A stretch of DNA of 64,000 nt from CAVRQM01 sp963822705 (lineage in GTDB: Bacteria; Pseudomonadota; Alphaproteobacteria; Acetobacterales; Acetobacteraceae). Below are positions 38,924 through 49,239 of this stretch, in pieces. Below the pieces are notes generated by a model. It had not been told where the DNA came from, did not search any database, and saw only the letters and a program-made list of their open reading frames with translations. Positions within the stretch are counted from its first letter, which is position 1. Every line of letters starts with the position of its first letter. The stretch spans positions 310,001-374,000 of the forward strand of contig CAWGIX010000012.1 of NCBI GenBank assembly GCA_963822705.1. The letters are read 5' to 3'. A program made the position numbers and the translations under genes.

Positions 38924-39655
38924 ATGCACGATCGCGGTCTGCCCGACCTGACGGACTCGAGGCCGACCCGATCCCCGGCGCCCGTCTTCACCAGCACGGG
39001 TCCACACGGTCACCGAGGCCGAATGCGCGGGAAGCTTCTGTCCAATGGTCCCAACGCCCTCGCCGATTACGAGCTGTTGGAAATGCTGCTCTTCCTCGGG
39101 ATTGAGCGAGTCGATACCAAACCGCTCGCGAAATCCCTCATCAACCGCTTCGGCACTCTGGCCGCGGTCATCACCGCTTCGACCGAACGCCTCAAGCAAG
39201 CTGGCCTGGACAAAACGACGGTTGCGACGCTCCATTTGGTGGCGCAAGCCGCTTCGCGTCTCACGCTGGGCGAGAACGAGGCACGCACCCAACTCCGGGA
39301 CTGGGACAGCCTGATCGCCTATCTGGACGGGTCGCGGCGGCGGACGGCCGCGCCCGGCGTGTCTGTTCTATTTCTCGACGGTCGCAACCGCCTGCTTGCG
39401 GACCAGTCATGGCCAAGACCCGTTGAGACGGTCGTCTTCTCTCGCGAACTCTTCCGGCGCGGGCTGGAACTGCATGCGACGGCGCTAATCCTGCTCAGCT
39501 GCGGGTCCGGCCGGGGGCGGACGATGAGCAGCGAAGATAGCGAACTGGCCAAGCGCGTGCGCAAAGATGCTCAGTCCTTGGCGATCGCTCTGCACGACTG
39601 TCTGGTGTGGGACGGTGGCCAGTGGATCAGCTTCCGGAAGGAGGGGCTGCTGTAG
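38924..39655 (+). CDS. RadC-like protein lacking the JAMM metal site
   Basis: 243 residues with the RadC (UPF0758) layout. The N-terminal helix-hairpin-helix-like part GHRGRMRGKLL and DYELLEMLLFLGIERVDTKP is well conserved (about 30-75). The following MPN/JAMM-like domain keeps VLFLDGRNRLL and the end WISFRKEGLL. However, the zinc motif HNHPSGD, present in its neighbour, is replaced by LLSCGSGRGRTMSSED. It should therefore bind no zinc and have no JAMM peptidase activity. ATG 38924 is preferred over TTG 38912. Six bases separate it from the canonical RadC, so they are co-transcribed. Confidence 0.85.
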   Translation: MHDRGLPDLTDSRPTRSPAPVFTSTGPHGHRGRMRGKLLSNGPNALADYELLEMLLFLGIERVDTKPLAKSLINRFGTLAAVITASTERLKQAGLDKTTVATLHLVAQAASRLTLGENEARTQLRDWDSLIAYLDGSRRRTAAPGVSVLFLDGRNRLLADQSWPRPVETVVFSRELFRRGLELHATALILLSCGSGRGRTMSSEDSELAKRVRKDAQSLAIALHDCLVWDGGQWISFRKEGLL

Positions 39656-39661
39656 CGAACC

Positions 39662-40741
39662 GTGCTGGGTAAGTGGTTTTTCGGGCGACGTCGCAACCAG
39701 GCGGCTCCCGGTCCCGCCGCCGCACCCTTGGCGTTCGATGCACTGATAGACTGCGGGCCTTGCAACCTGCCAACGCGGGTCGCTCCCGCGTGCGCAATTG
39801 CGGCCGTGGAGAGGGCGATGCAAGCCGTCCCAGGCGCCAACTGGATCAGCGTCGGACACCACGCCGGAACACCGTGCCTTGGGGAAAATCGGCCCTGGGT
39901 GGAGGTGTTCCCGGCTGGGTCCTCCATCGCGCCGGAAGGGGAAGCGTGGCGCAGGCTTAGATCGCAGGTGGAAGCAGCAGCAGTTGCAGCCATTGCAGCA
40001 ATCGCGCCCAGCGAGCCGCGGATGGGGCGAAGCGATCATCGGCCGCATTCCGTGCAAGGATTCGCGGATGTTGCCAATTTCAGGATGTCCCCCGCGCCCG
40101 CGACCAGGACTGACGCTGGCAGGCGCGCGGCCGGGGAGGTATCCGACCCCGAATTGCTTTGCCGGCTACTCGGCGCGGTGCTGCCGATCGATCCGGCGCC
40201 CCTGGTCGAGCACCTACTGCACCGCTTCGGCAGTTTTGGCGCGGTCCTGGCGGCGCCGGAAGCCGAGCTGCGCAAGGTCCGCGGCTTAGGCACTCACTGT
40301 ATCGCCGCGATCAAGCTCGTGCACGCCACAGCGATCCGCGTGGCGCGGGCGGGATTGAACGATGTGGTGCTCGACGACTGGGAAAAGCTGATGGACTATC
40401 TGTCCGCCGCGCTTGGCCGCGAAAGAGTTGAGCAGTTCCGGGTCCTGTTTCTGGACTCCGGCGGTCGACTTCGAGCGGACGAAGTCCAAGGACGCGGCAC
40501 CGTCAACCATACTCCGGTCTATCCGCGCGAGATTGTCCGCCGCGCGATCGAGCTGCAGGCCGCCTCGGTCGTCCTCGTGCACAATCATCCCAGCGGCGAC
40601 CCGACACCGTCAGGTGCGGACCTGGACATGACGATGGAGGTCGTTGCTGCGGCACGGGCCGTCGGCATTGCGGTCCGTGACCATATCGTTGTCGGCAACG
40701 GCAGAGGCATCAGCTTCCAGCGCGCGGGACTGTTAGGATGA
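39662..40741 (+). CDS. RadC family JAMM/MPN protein with an N-terminal extension
   Basis: 359 residues. The C-terminal 225 residues are a canonical RadC: the N-lobe LLCRLLGAVLPIDPAPLVEH, the HhH-like VRGLGTHCIAAIKLVH, then VLFLDSGGRLRADEVQ. The intact metal motif is VLVHNHPSGDPTPS followed by DHIVVGNGRGISFQRAGLL. The first 130 residues match nothing I recognise and include FDALIDCGPCNLPTR and SVGHHAGTPCLGEN. They may be a new domain, or a mis-start if translation really begins at ATG 40024. Despite the name, RadC's biochemical role is unresolved. Confidence 0.85.
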   Translation: MLGKWFFGRRRNQAAPGPAAAPLAFDALIDCGPCNLPTRVAPACAIAAVERAMQAVPGANWISVGHHAGTPCLGENRPWVEVFPAGSSIAPEGEAWRRLRSQVEAAAVAAIAAIAPSEPRMGRSDHRPHSVQGFADVANFRMSPAPATRTDAGRRAAGEVSDPELLCRLLGAVLPIDPAPLVEHLLHRFGSFGAVLAAPEAELRKVRGLGTHCIAAIKLVHATAIRVARAGLNDVVLDDWEKLMDYLSAALGRERVEQFRVLFLDSGGRLRADEVQGRGTVNHTPVYPREIVRRAIELQAASVVLVHNHPSGDPTPSGADLDMTMEVVAAARAVGIAVRDHIVVGNGRGISFQRAGLLG

Positions 40742-40920
40742 TGAAGCGGCCACTCCTTTGCCGCCGCATATTGGACGAGAACAGAACATGGCCACGTAGT
40801 GCGCAATGCGGTCCGGGATACCTAGGCGGCATTAGGGCTCTGACCGGAAAACGCCGCGGCAGCACAGAACACGGGGCGAGTCATGCGCCCTGTGGTATCC
40901 CCCGTACAAGAGCCGCGCCG

Positions 40921-40975
40921 TTGACCCCCCTGCCCCGTCCGTCCTACACCATTCCGGCGTGTAACCGCCGGAATG
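40921..40975 (+). promoter_or_regulatory. Candidate promoter with operator palindrome for the epimerase/sugar-importer operon
   Basis: TTGACC (40921-40926) and TACACC (40945-40950), 18 bp apart, form a moderate sigma-70-type promoter. Directly after the -10, at 40950-40975, is a perfect inverted repeat with 10-bp arms (CATTCCGGCG and CGCCGGAATG) around a six-base centre. A repressor bound there would cover the transcription start. It lies 57 bp before the GTG of the epimerase, the first gene of a four-gene sugar operon, so sugar-responsive control is a reasonable inference. No LacI- or GntR-type gene is adjacent. Confidence 0.45.
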
Positions 40976-41031
40976 CCCGCCGCTTCGGGCCGAATTGGCC
41001 TCGAGCCAGCAACCTTGGATCGGGAGGACGG

Positions 41032-41916
41032 GTGGAAAAGCTTGGCATCCATGCTTTCGTCTGGACGGGTGGCTCAGCGGCCGAGGACCTCATCGGCGCG
41101 ATGCAGAAATCCCACGATCTGGGCTACCGCCTGATCGAGTTCCCTCGCCTTGACCCCAGAAAATTCGCCGTAAAAGGCCTGCGGCAGCGGCTGGAGGAGT
41201 TTCGCCTCGGCATCGTCGTCACCATGGGCCTGCCGGTGCAGGCCGATATATCCAGCGAAGACTCTGCCGCCGTGGCGCGCGGAGAAGCGATTTTGCGCGA
41301 CGCGGTGTCGGTCGCTCGCGACCTGGGCGCGAAGAAACTTGGGGGCATCATCTTTTCCGCTCACACCAAGTATTTCTCCCCGCCCACCCGCAAAGGCTGG
41401 GACAACAGCGTGGGCGCCCTGACCCGCGTCGCCGAGCACGCCCGGGCCTCGGATGTTACCCTCAACCTGGAAGTGGTGAACCGGTTCGAGAGCAACCTGC
41501 TCAACACCACCGCGCAGGGCTTGGCGTTCATCCGCGACACCGGGATGGACAACATTTTCCTGCACCTGGACACATTCCACATGAATATCGAGGAGGCCGA
41601 CCCGGCGCAGGCGATCCGCAGCGCCGGCGACCGCCTCGGGTACTTTCATATCGGCGAAAGCAACCGGGGTTTTCTGGGCTCCGGCACGGTGAACTTCCCG
41701 GCCATTTTCGACGTGCTGGTAGAGACCGGATACGACGATTTTATCACCTTCGAGTCGTTCTCGTCGGAAGTGGTGGACGCCGACCTGTCGATCACGTGCG
41801 GCATATGGCGCAATACCTGGACCGACAACGTCGCCCTGGCGCGCCACGCCAAGACATTTATCGAGGAGCGGCTGGAGGAAGCCCGCCGCAAAGCGACCGC
41901 CGTGCGCACCCCGTGA
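41032..41916 (+). CDS. D-tagatose/D-psicose 3-epimerase-like TIM-barrel enzyme
   Basis: 294 residues of the xylose isomerase-like superfamily. The four metal-ligand regions of ketose 3-epimerases are visible in order: Glu in NLEVVNRFE, Asp in LHLDTFHMN, His in FHIGESNRG and Glu in ITFESFSS. This pattern, especially NRFE and GESNRG, is characteristic of the tagatose/psicose 3-epimerase group. The GTG at 41032 has GGGAGGA eight bases upstream; the longer open frame upstream has no conserved content. It leads an importer operon, so it probably epimerises the incoming ketose or a derived phosphate. Confidence 0.88.
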   Translation: MEKLGIHAFVWTGGSAAEDLIGAMQKSHDLGYRLIEFPRLDPRKFAVKGLRQRLEEFRLGIVVTMGLPVQADISSEDSAAVARGEAILRDAVSVARDLGAKKLGGIIFSAHTKYFSPPTRKGWDNSVGALTRVAEHARASDVTLNLEVVNRFESNLLNTTAQGLAFIRDTGMDNIFLHLDTFHMNIEEADPAQAIRSAGDRLGYFHIGESNRGFLGSGTVNFPAIFDVLVETGYDDFITFESFSSEVVDADLSITCGIWRNTWTDNVALARHAKTFIEERLEEARRKATAVRTP

Positions 41917-41967
41917 CGAAAGGAGTTAGCGCATGACTGCCGTCCGTGGCTTTCCCGGGACCCTGCC

Positions 41968-42969
41968 ATGAGCAGCGCCGTCCAGGTACCGTCCGATGTC
42001 GTGGGCCGTCGCTCGATGGCCACGCGCATCGTCCGCTCCCGCGAGACGGGCATCGTATTGGCCTTGGCCATCATGGTGGTCTGCCTGTCGGTGTTCGCGC
42101 CCGATTTCGCCACCACCGACAATTTCCTGAACGATGCCCGCAACTTTTCGTTCGTGGGCATCGCCGTGCTGGGCCAGACCATGGTGATGATTACTGGCGG
42201 CATCGACCTGTCGGTGGGCAGCGTCTGGGGCCTCACCGCCGTCTCCTCGGCGGCGCTGATGGCAATGGGGCTGCCGACCATTGTGGCCTGCTTCCTGGCC
42301 CTGCTCGCCGCCGCGGCGATCGGCCTTTTCAACGGCCTGTGCGTGACGAAATTGCGCATGCCGCCGTTCGTGCCGACGCTTGCGACCATGAGCATCGCCC
42401 GCGCCCTGGCATTGGTTATCACGCGCGGCAAATCGATCGACAGCTTTCGACCGGACGGGGACGTTTTCTACAATCTCGGCGGCGGCAGCACGTTCGGGCT
42501 GCCCAATCCGTTCATCGTCTTTCTGGTACTCACCGTCATCCTGGGCTTGGTGCTGACCCGTAGCGTCTACGGACGGCAACTCTACGCAGTCGGTGGCAAC
42601 GAGCGCGCGGCGCGTCTCACCGGCCTGTCGGTCGACAACCTGAAGATCAGCGTCTACGTCATTTCGGCGATCACCGGCGGCATCGCCGGCATCATCGAGG
42701 TTAGCTATCTGTCCTCCGCCATTTCCAACCAGGGACTGGGCAAGGAGTTGAGCGTGATTGCCGCCGCGGTGATCGGCGGCACCGCGCTGACCGGCGGCGA
42801 AGGCAGCGCGCTGGGCGTGTTCGTCGGTGCCGTGATGTTGGAGGTTTTGCGCAACGGGTTGGTGCTGCTCGGCACCGACGCCTATTGGCAGGGCGTGTTC
42901 GTTGGCTCGGTTATCGTGTTCGCCGTGTTCATCGACCAGCTCAGAAAGGGTTTCTGGCGGACCCGATAA
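41968..42969 (+). CDS. Sugar ABC transporter permease (RbsC-like)
   Basis: 333-residue inner-membrane permease with about ten hydrophobic segments. RbsC blocks are MVMITGGIDLSVGSVWGL near residue 75 and AAVIGGTALTGGEGSALGV near residue 270; YAVGGNERAARLTGL is also diagnostic. A single permease gene here suggests a homodimer. It is paralogous to the permease at 21017. It is followed 38 bp later by its binding protein. Confidence 0.93.
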   Translation: MSSAVQVPSDVVGRRSMATRIVRSRETGIVLALAIMVVCLSVFAPDFATTDNFLNDARNFSFVGIAVLGQTMVMITGGIDLSVGSVWGLTAVSSAALMAMGLPTIVACFLALLAAAAIGLFNGLCVTKLRMPPFVPTLATMSIARALALVITRGKSIDSFRPDGDVFYNLGGGSTFGLPNPFIVFLVLTVILGLVLTRSVYGRQLYAVGGNERAARLTGLSVDNLKISVYVISAITGGIAGIIEVSYLSSAISNQGLGKELSVIAAAVIGGTALTGGEGSALGVFVGAVMLEVLRNGLVLLGTDAYWQGVFVGSVIVFAVFIDQLRKGFWRTR

Positions 42970-43007
42970 CGCGCCGATCGATGCACTTAAAAACCGGAGG
43001 CAACGTG

Positions 43008-43967
43008 ATGAAAAAACTGCTGCTGACGACGGCTGCCGTGGCGACGGTCGGCCTGGCTCTCGCCGGCGCCGTGACGCGCCAGGCGCAGGCGGCCGACAAG
43101 AAAGTGTTTGCCATGGTGCCGAAAGCGCTGGGCGTGCCATTCTACGCCGACGCGGAAAAGGGTTGTAAGGACGAGGCGGCAAAGATCGGCGCGGAATGCC
43201 TGTTCACCGGCCCCGCCCAGCTCGACGACGCCGAGCAGGCGCGTATCGTGCGCGACCTGATCACCCGCAAGGTCAACGGGATTTCCATCGCACCCAACAA
43301 TCCGGAATTGATCGCCGGCGCTATTACCGCAGGGCTGGCTGCAGGCATTCCGGTCATCACCTTCGACTCCGACGCGCCGAACTCCAAGCGCATCGCTTTT
43401 GTCGGCACCAACAACGAAGGCGGCGGCGAGACAGCTGGAGAGCAGTTCGCAAAGGACATGCCGAAGGGTGGCACCTATGCGGTGCTGACCGGCGGCCTGT
43501 CGGCAGCCAACCTGAATGATCGGATAAAAGGGTTCAAATCGAAGCTCGGGGCTGACTTCAAGGAAGTGTCGGGCTCGCCGTTCTCTTGTGACGACGACTC
43601 CAACAAGGCCGTGCAGATCATCCAGGATGTGCTGACCAAGAACCCGAAGCTGGACGGCATTTTCTACTCTGGCGGCTGGCCGATGTTCGCGCCGGAGGCA
43701 TACACGCGCGCCGTGAAGAAGCGGGCCGCCGATATCAAGAGCGGCAAGTTCGTCATCGTCTCGTTCGACACGCTGCCCTCACAGCTGAAACTGCTGAAGG
43801 AGGGGTACGCGACCGCGCTGGTCGGCCAGCGCCCCTATGCCATGGGCGTGGACTCGATGGATCAGCTGAACACCCTGTCCACGGGCGGAAAAGTGCCGCC
43901 GGTGACGGATACCGGCACCGACGTGGTGACGAAAGCCAATGTCGATACGTTCATGAGCAAGAAGTAG
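43008..43967 (+). CDS. Periplasmic sugar-binding protein (RbsB family)
   Basis: 319 residues. The signal peptide is MKKLLLTTAAVATVGLALAG with cleavage near AQAAD. Type 1 binding-protein fold with FAMVPKALGVPFYADAEKGC at the first strand and GIPVITFDSDAPNSKR. The ATG at 43008 has GGAGG seven bases upstream; a GTG one codon earlier is also possible. The frame is intact. A strong hairpin follows, so its mRNA may be more abundant than the ATPase part, as is usual for binding proteins. Close paralogue of the protein at 22042. Confidence 0.94.
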   Translation: MKKLLLTTAAVATVGLALAGAVTRQAQAADKKVFAMVPKALGVPFYADAEKGCKDEAAKIGAECLFTGPAQLDDAEQARIVRDLITRKVNGISIAPNNPELIAGAITAGLAAGIPVITFDSDAPNSKRIAFVGTNNEGGGETAGEQFAKDMPKGGTYAVLTGGLSAANLNDRIKGFKSKLGADFKEVSGSPFSCDDDSNKAVQIIQDVLTKNPKLDGIFYSGGWPMFAPEAYTRAVKKRAADIKSGKFVIVSFDTLPSQLKLLKEGYATALVGQRPYAMGVDSMDQLNTLSTGGKVPPVTDTGTDVVTKANVDTFMSKK

Positions 43968-43977
43968 AAGCTTTCGT

Positions 43978-44015
43978 CCTCCCGCACCGGCCCGCGACGG
44001 GGCCGGTGCGGGAGG
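43978..44015 (+). promoter_or_regulatory. Strong intercistronic hairpin between binding protein and ATPase genes
   Basis: A perfect 16-bp inverted repeat (43978-43993 with 44000-44015, arms beginning CCTCCCGCACC and ending GGTGCGGGAGG) surrounds a six-base loop. There is no T run, and the ATPase ATG at 44028 follows 12 bases later. Such structures in ABC operons usually protect the upstream message from 3' decay or attenuate the downstream genes. Its closeness to the ATPase start could also lower translation. Confidence 0.6.
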
Positions 44016-44027
44016 CGGAACACGCGC

Positions 44028-45563
44028 ATGGCCGTTCTGCTGTCCATACGGGATATCTCCAAGAGTTTTCCCGGCGTGAAGGCGCTGAGCGATGTCAGTT
44101 TTGACATCGAAGCCGGCACCGTTCACGCGGTCATGGGCGAGAACGGCGCCGGAAAATCGACGCTGATGCAGGTGATCGCCGGCGCGCTGCGGCCGGACAC
44201 CGGGCAGCTGATCCTGGACAACGAGCCGCTGCACCTGACCGGCACGCGCGATGCCGCACAAAAGGGCATCGCCATCGTGTTCCAGGAACTCATGCTGATG
44301 CCGAACCTGTCGGTATCGGAAAACGTGTTTCTGGGCGTCGAACCGCGCGCGGCAGGGGTGCTGGTCGACCGTGCCACGCAGCGCGCCCGCACGATGCAGA
44401 CCCTCGGCCGCATGGGAGTCAACATCGATCCGGACCAGCGGCTTGGCGAACTCCCCATTGCCAAGCAGCAGCTCATCGAGATCTGCAAGTCGCTGGTACA
44501 CGAGCCGCGGCTGCTGATTCTTGACGAGCCCACCTCCAGCCTGTCCGAGGCGGACGCGCTGGTGCTGTTCCGCGTCGTCCACGATCTTCGCGCCCGCGGC
44601 GTGACCATCCTGTATATCTCCCATCGCATGCGCGAAGTTTTTGCCAACTGCGACGTGGTGACCGTGCTGCGCGATGGGCGGCACGTGCGCACACTGCGGC
44701 TGGCGGACACGGACCAGGACGAGGTGGTGCGGCTGATGGTCGGCCGCGACCTGGCTGGCGTGCAGCGGGTGCCGCCATCGGCCGATGCTCGGCCGATCAA
44801 ACTGTCGGTGCGGGGTTTGGGCGACGGCAAGCGCTATCGCGACATATCGTTCGACCTGCATGCGGGCGAGATCGTGGGCTTGGCGGGGCTGGTCGGCGCT
44901 GGGCGTTCGGAAACCGTCATGGGAATTTTTGGCACGCCCCCGCCGGAGCACGGCACCATCGAGGTCGACGGCCAGACGGTGCGGATCCGCCGGCCGGCTG
45001 ATGCGATGCGACTCGGCATCGGACTGGTGCCGGAGGACCGCAAGCTGATGGGGCTGGTGCTGGGCATGGGAGTGGGACAGAATATTTCGCTGTCCGCCAT
45101 GGAGCTCGGCCGCATTTCGGCTGCGGGTTTCGTCAAGCCGGCCGCTGAGTCGAAGCTGGTCCACAACTATGTTGACCGCTTTCGCATAAAAACGCCGTCC
45201 ATCGAGCAGCTTGTGGGCCTGCTGAGCGGCGGCAACCAGCAGAAGGTGGTGCTGGCGAAATGGCTCGCAACCAATCCACGGGTGCTGATCGTCGACGAAC
45301 CGACCCGCGGCGTCGATGTCGGCACCAAGGCGGAAATCTATGGGCTGATGCGGGAGCTTGCACGGGGCGGGTTGGCGATCCTGGTGATTTCCAGCGATTT
45401 GCCCGAAGTGCTGACCATTTCCGACCGTATCCTGGTGATGCGCGCCGGGATGCTGGCGGGCGAGATTTCGTTTGAGGAAGCGTCCGAAGAGCGCATCATG
45501 GCGCTGGCGGCATTGGAGCATGCCGGCACAAGCCAGGCGGAGCCGGCGGTCAGACTCGCCTGA
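44028..45563 (+). CDS. Sugar ABC transporter ATP-binding protein, double-domain (RbsA-like)
   Basis: 511 residues with two ABC domains and an intact frame. Domain 1: Walker A GENGAGKSTLMQ near residue 38, Walker B LLILDEPTSSL. Domain 2: the degenerate Walker A LVGAGRSETVMG, signature LLSGGNQQKVVLAKWL and VDEPTRGVDVGTK. It powers the permease at 41968. It is the only complete ATPase of this subgroup without a second permease nearby, and it is the likely partner for the ATPase-less permease and binding protein at 21-23 kb. Confidence 0.94.
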   Translation: MAVLLSIRDISKSFPGVKALSDVSFDIEAGTVHAVMGENGAGKSTLMQVIAGALRPDTGQLILDNEPLHLTGTRDAAQKGIAIVFQELMLMPNLSVSENVFLGVEPRAAGVLVDRATQRARTMQTLGRMGVNIDPDQRLGELPIAKQQLIEICKSLVHEPRLLILDEPTSSLSEADALVLFRVVHDLRARGVTILYISHRMREVFANCDVVTVLRDGRHVRTLRLADTDQDEVVRLMVGRDLAGVQRVPPSADARPIKLSVRGLGDGKRYRDISFDLHAGEIVGLAGLVGAGRSETVMGIFGTPPPEHGTIEVDGQTVRIRRPADAMRLGIGLVPEDRKLMGLVLGMGVGQNISLSAMELGRISAAGFVKPAAESKLVHNYVDRFRIKTPSIEQLVGLLSGGNQQKVVLAKWLATNPRVLIVDEPTRGVDVGTKAEIYGLMRELARGGLAILVISSDLPEVLTISDRILVMRAGMLAGEISFEEASEERIMALAALEHAGTSQAEPAVRLA

Positions 45564-45619
45564 TCGGTTCCAGCACCAGCCTAGCGCGGAAAAGCGATTC
45601 GCGTCCCGCGACACCTCCG

Positions 45620-46442
45620 GTGGTTGGATTGTTCCACCAGCGCGCCCGCGGTCGCGTAGAGATCGCGTTTCGTTTTCGCGACGGTCGCACGGTGCTGGCC
45701 GATTTGCGCCAGGACGGGTGCCTCAAAGCCCGGTTCCCCGCGTCGCCAAACGGCATGGAGGCGGTGCTGCTGAACAGTTCCGGCGGCGTCGCCGGCGGCG
45801 ATGTTCTGGCCACCTCCATCGTCCTCGGCGAGGGCACCAGCGCCACCATTGCTACGCAATCCGCCGAGCGCTTTTATTGTGCCCTCTCCGACGATCCCCC
45901 GGCGCAGGTCCGCAACACCGTGACACTCGCGGCGGAGGCCGCAATAAGCTGGCTGCCGCAGGAGACGATCCTGTTCGACGGCTGCGCAATGGACCGGCAG
46001 CTTGACGTGGACATGCACAGCACCGCTCGGTTTCTGGGCGTCGAAGCATTGGTGTTCGGCCGCGCCGCCATGGGCGAGGTGGTCGCCAGCGGGCGCGTAT
46101 CCGACCTGATCCGCGTCCGTCGTGACGGGCACACGCTGCTGCACGATGCCACCCGCCTGCACGGGCCAATCGCCGAAATTTTGGCCCGACCGGCGGTGGC
46201 CGGGCCGCACAGAGCCGTAGCCACGCTGGTCTACGTGGCGGCCGACTGCGCCGGAAAAACTGGACGCGGTGCGGGCGCAGGCTGCCTCGGTCGCGGTCGC
46301 GGAAACAGGCGCGTCGGCGTGGGGTGGCATGCTGGTTGCACGCATCCTCGCCCCCGACGGGCGCTCGCTTCGGGCGGCGGTCACCGCCATACTGGGGCCG
46401 TTGCGCGAGGGCAAGAACCTGCCTCGCGTCTGGCTCTGCTGA
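45620..46442 (+). CDS. ureD: Urease accessory protein UreD (frameshifted)
   Basis: About 274 residues. UreD (UreH) binds apo-urease and, with UreF and UreG, loads nickel. Family blocks are LNSSGGVAGGDVLATSI, TQSAERFYCA, WLPQETILFDGCAMDR and FGRAAMGE. The frame changes near 46262: the C-terminal LDAVRAQAASVAVAE to LPRVWLC reads in the other frame and stops at the TGA 46440-46442. GTG 45620 is the likely start. It opens the urease operon, 56 bp after the sugar ATPase, with no evident promoter between them. Confidence 0.9.
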
Positions 46443-46458
46443 GGGAGGTTTTTCGGCC

Positions 46459-47064
46459 GTGCTGCTGACGCCGCGCGAAAAGGACAAGCTGCTGATCGCC
46501 ATGGCCGCCCAGGTGGCGCGCCGGCGGCTGGAACGTGGCGTCAAACTGAATTTCCCCGAGGCGGTGGCGTTGATCACCGATTTTGTCGTCGAGGGCGCCC
46601 GCGACGGTCGCAGCGTTGCCGACCTGATGCAGGCCGGCGGCCACGTCCTGACCCGCAACCAGGTGATGGAGGGGGTGGCCGAGATGATTGCCGACGTGCA
46701 GGTGGAGGCGACCTTTCCGGACGGTACCAAACTGGTGACCGTGACACGAGCCGATACGATGATCCCCGGAGAAATCGAGACGGCAGCGGGCGAGATCGAG
46801 CTGAATGCCGGCCTGGAAAGAACCGTGCTGGAGGTCGCCAACACCGGCGACCGGCCGATCCAGGTCGGCAGCCACTACCATTTTGCCGAAACCAATCCTG
46901 CCCTGTTGTTCGACCGCGCGGCGGCGCGTGGAAAGCGGCTGGACATACCGGCCGGCACGGCGGTGCGGTTCGAGCCCGGGCAGACGCGGGAAATCACCCT
47001 GGTGGCGTTCCGCGGCAAGCGTATCGTGATCGGCTTTCGCGGCGCCGTGGACGGCGTTTTGTAG
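46459..47064 (+). CDS. ureAB: Fused urease gamma-beta subunit (UreAB)
   Basis: 201 residues. Residues 1-100 are the gamma subunit (LTPREKDKLLIAMAAQVA, LNFPEAVALITDFVVEGAR, MIADVQVEATFPDGTKLVTV). From about 105 on is the beta subunit (MIPGEIETAAGEIELNAG, VGSHYHFAETNPALLFDR, FEPGQTREITLVAF). Separate genes are more usual; the fusion is known from Helicobacter UreA and some alphaproteobacteria. The GTG at 46459 follows GGGAGG by about ten bases. The next gene starts directly after the stop. Confidence 0.93.
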   Translation: MLLTPREKDKLLIAMAAQVARRRLERGVKLNFPEAVALITDFVVEGARDGRSVADLMQAGGHVLTRNQVMEGVAEMIADVQVEATFPDGTKLVTVTRADTMIPGEIETAAGEIELNAGLERTVLEVANTGDRPIQVGSHYHFAETNPALLFDRAAARGKRLDIPAGTAVRFEPGQTREITLVAFRGKRIVIGFRGAVDGVL

Positions 47065-48770
<1,706 letters not shown>

Positions 48771-48774
<4 letters not shown>

Positions 48775-49238
48775 CCCGCGCAGAGCATGTGGTGCCGGCC
48801 GGCACCTGGGATCCGTCCCTGGCGGCGGATCGGGTGTTGATCGATTTCGATCGTCGGCACCGGCGCCGCATCGTGCTGGACACCGAAGGCGGTCGCAAAG
48901 TGCTGCTGGACTTGCCCGAAACGGTACGGTTGCGGGCCGGAGATGGTCTGGCGCTGGACGGCGGCGGGATCGTAGCAGTGGAGGCGCAGGCGGAACAATT
49001 GCTGGAGATTCGTGCGCATGACCGGGAAACGCTGGTGCGCATTGCCTGGCATCTCGGCAATCGGCATCTGCCTGTGCAGGTGGCGGGCGACCGGCTGCGC
49101 ATCCGCGCCGATCACGTGATTGCGGAGATGGTGTCGCAGTTGGGCGGGCACGCGGAGGCGGTCGAGGCGCCCTTCGATCCGGAAGCCGGCGCTTATGCCG
49201 GGGGGCATGGGCACCATCATCATGCCGATGAGTGCTGA
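48771..49238 (+). CDS. ureE: Urease accessory nickel chaperone UreE
   Basis: 155 residues. The N-terminal peptide-binding domain (LIDFDRRHRRRIVLDTEGG) leads to the metal-binding domain (IAWHLGNRHLPVQV, ADHVIAEMVSQLGG). The tail is His-rich, GGHGHHHHADEC, and can hold extra nickel. The start appears to be TTG at 48771, overlapping the ureC stop; GTG at 48789 is an alternative. It delivers nickel to UreG and the UreD-F-G complex. Confidence 0.92.
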
Positions 49239-49239
49239 G

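Noticed and set aside
39662..40741. Mobile-element origin of the RadC pair
   Set aside because: RadC genes often travel on islands, but no integrase, transposase, tRNA or flanking repeat is visible here, so I do not claim it.
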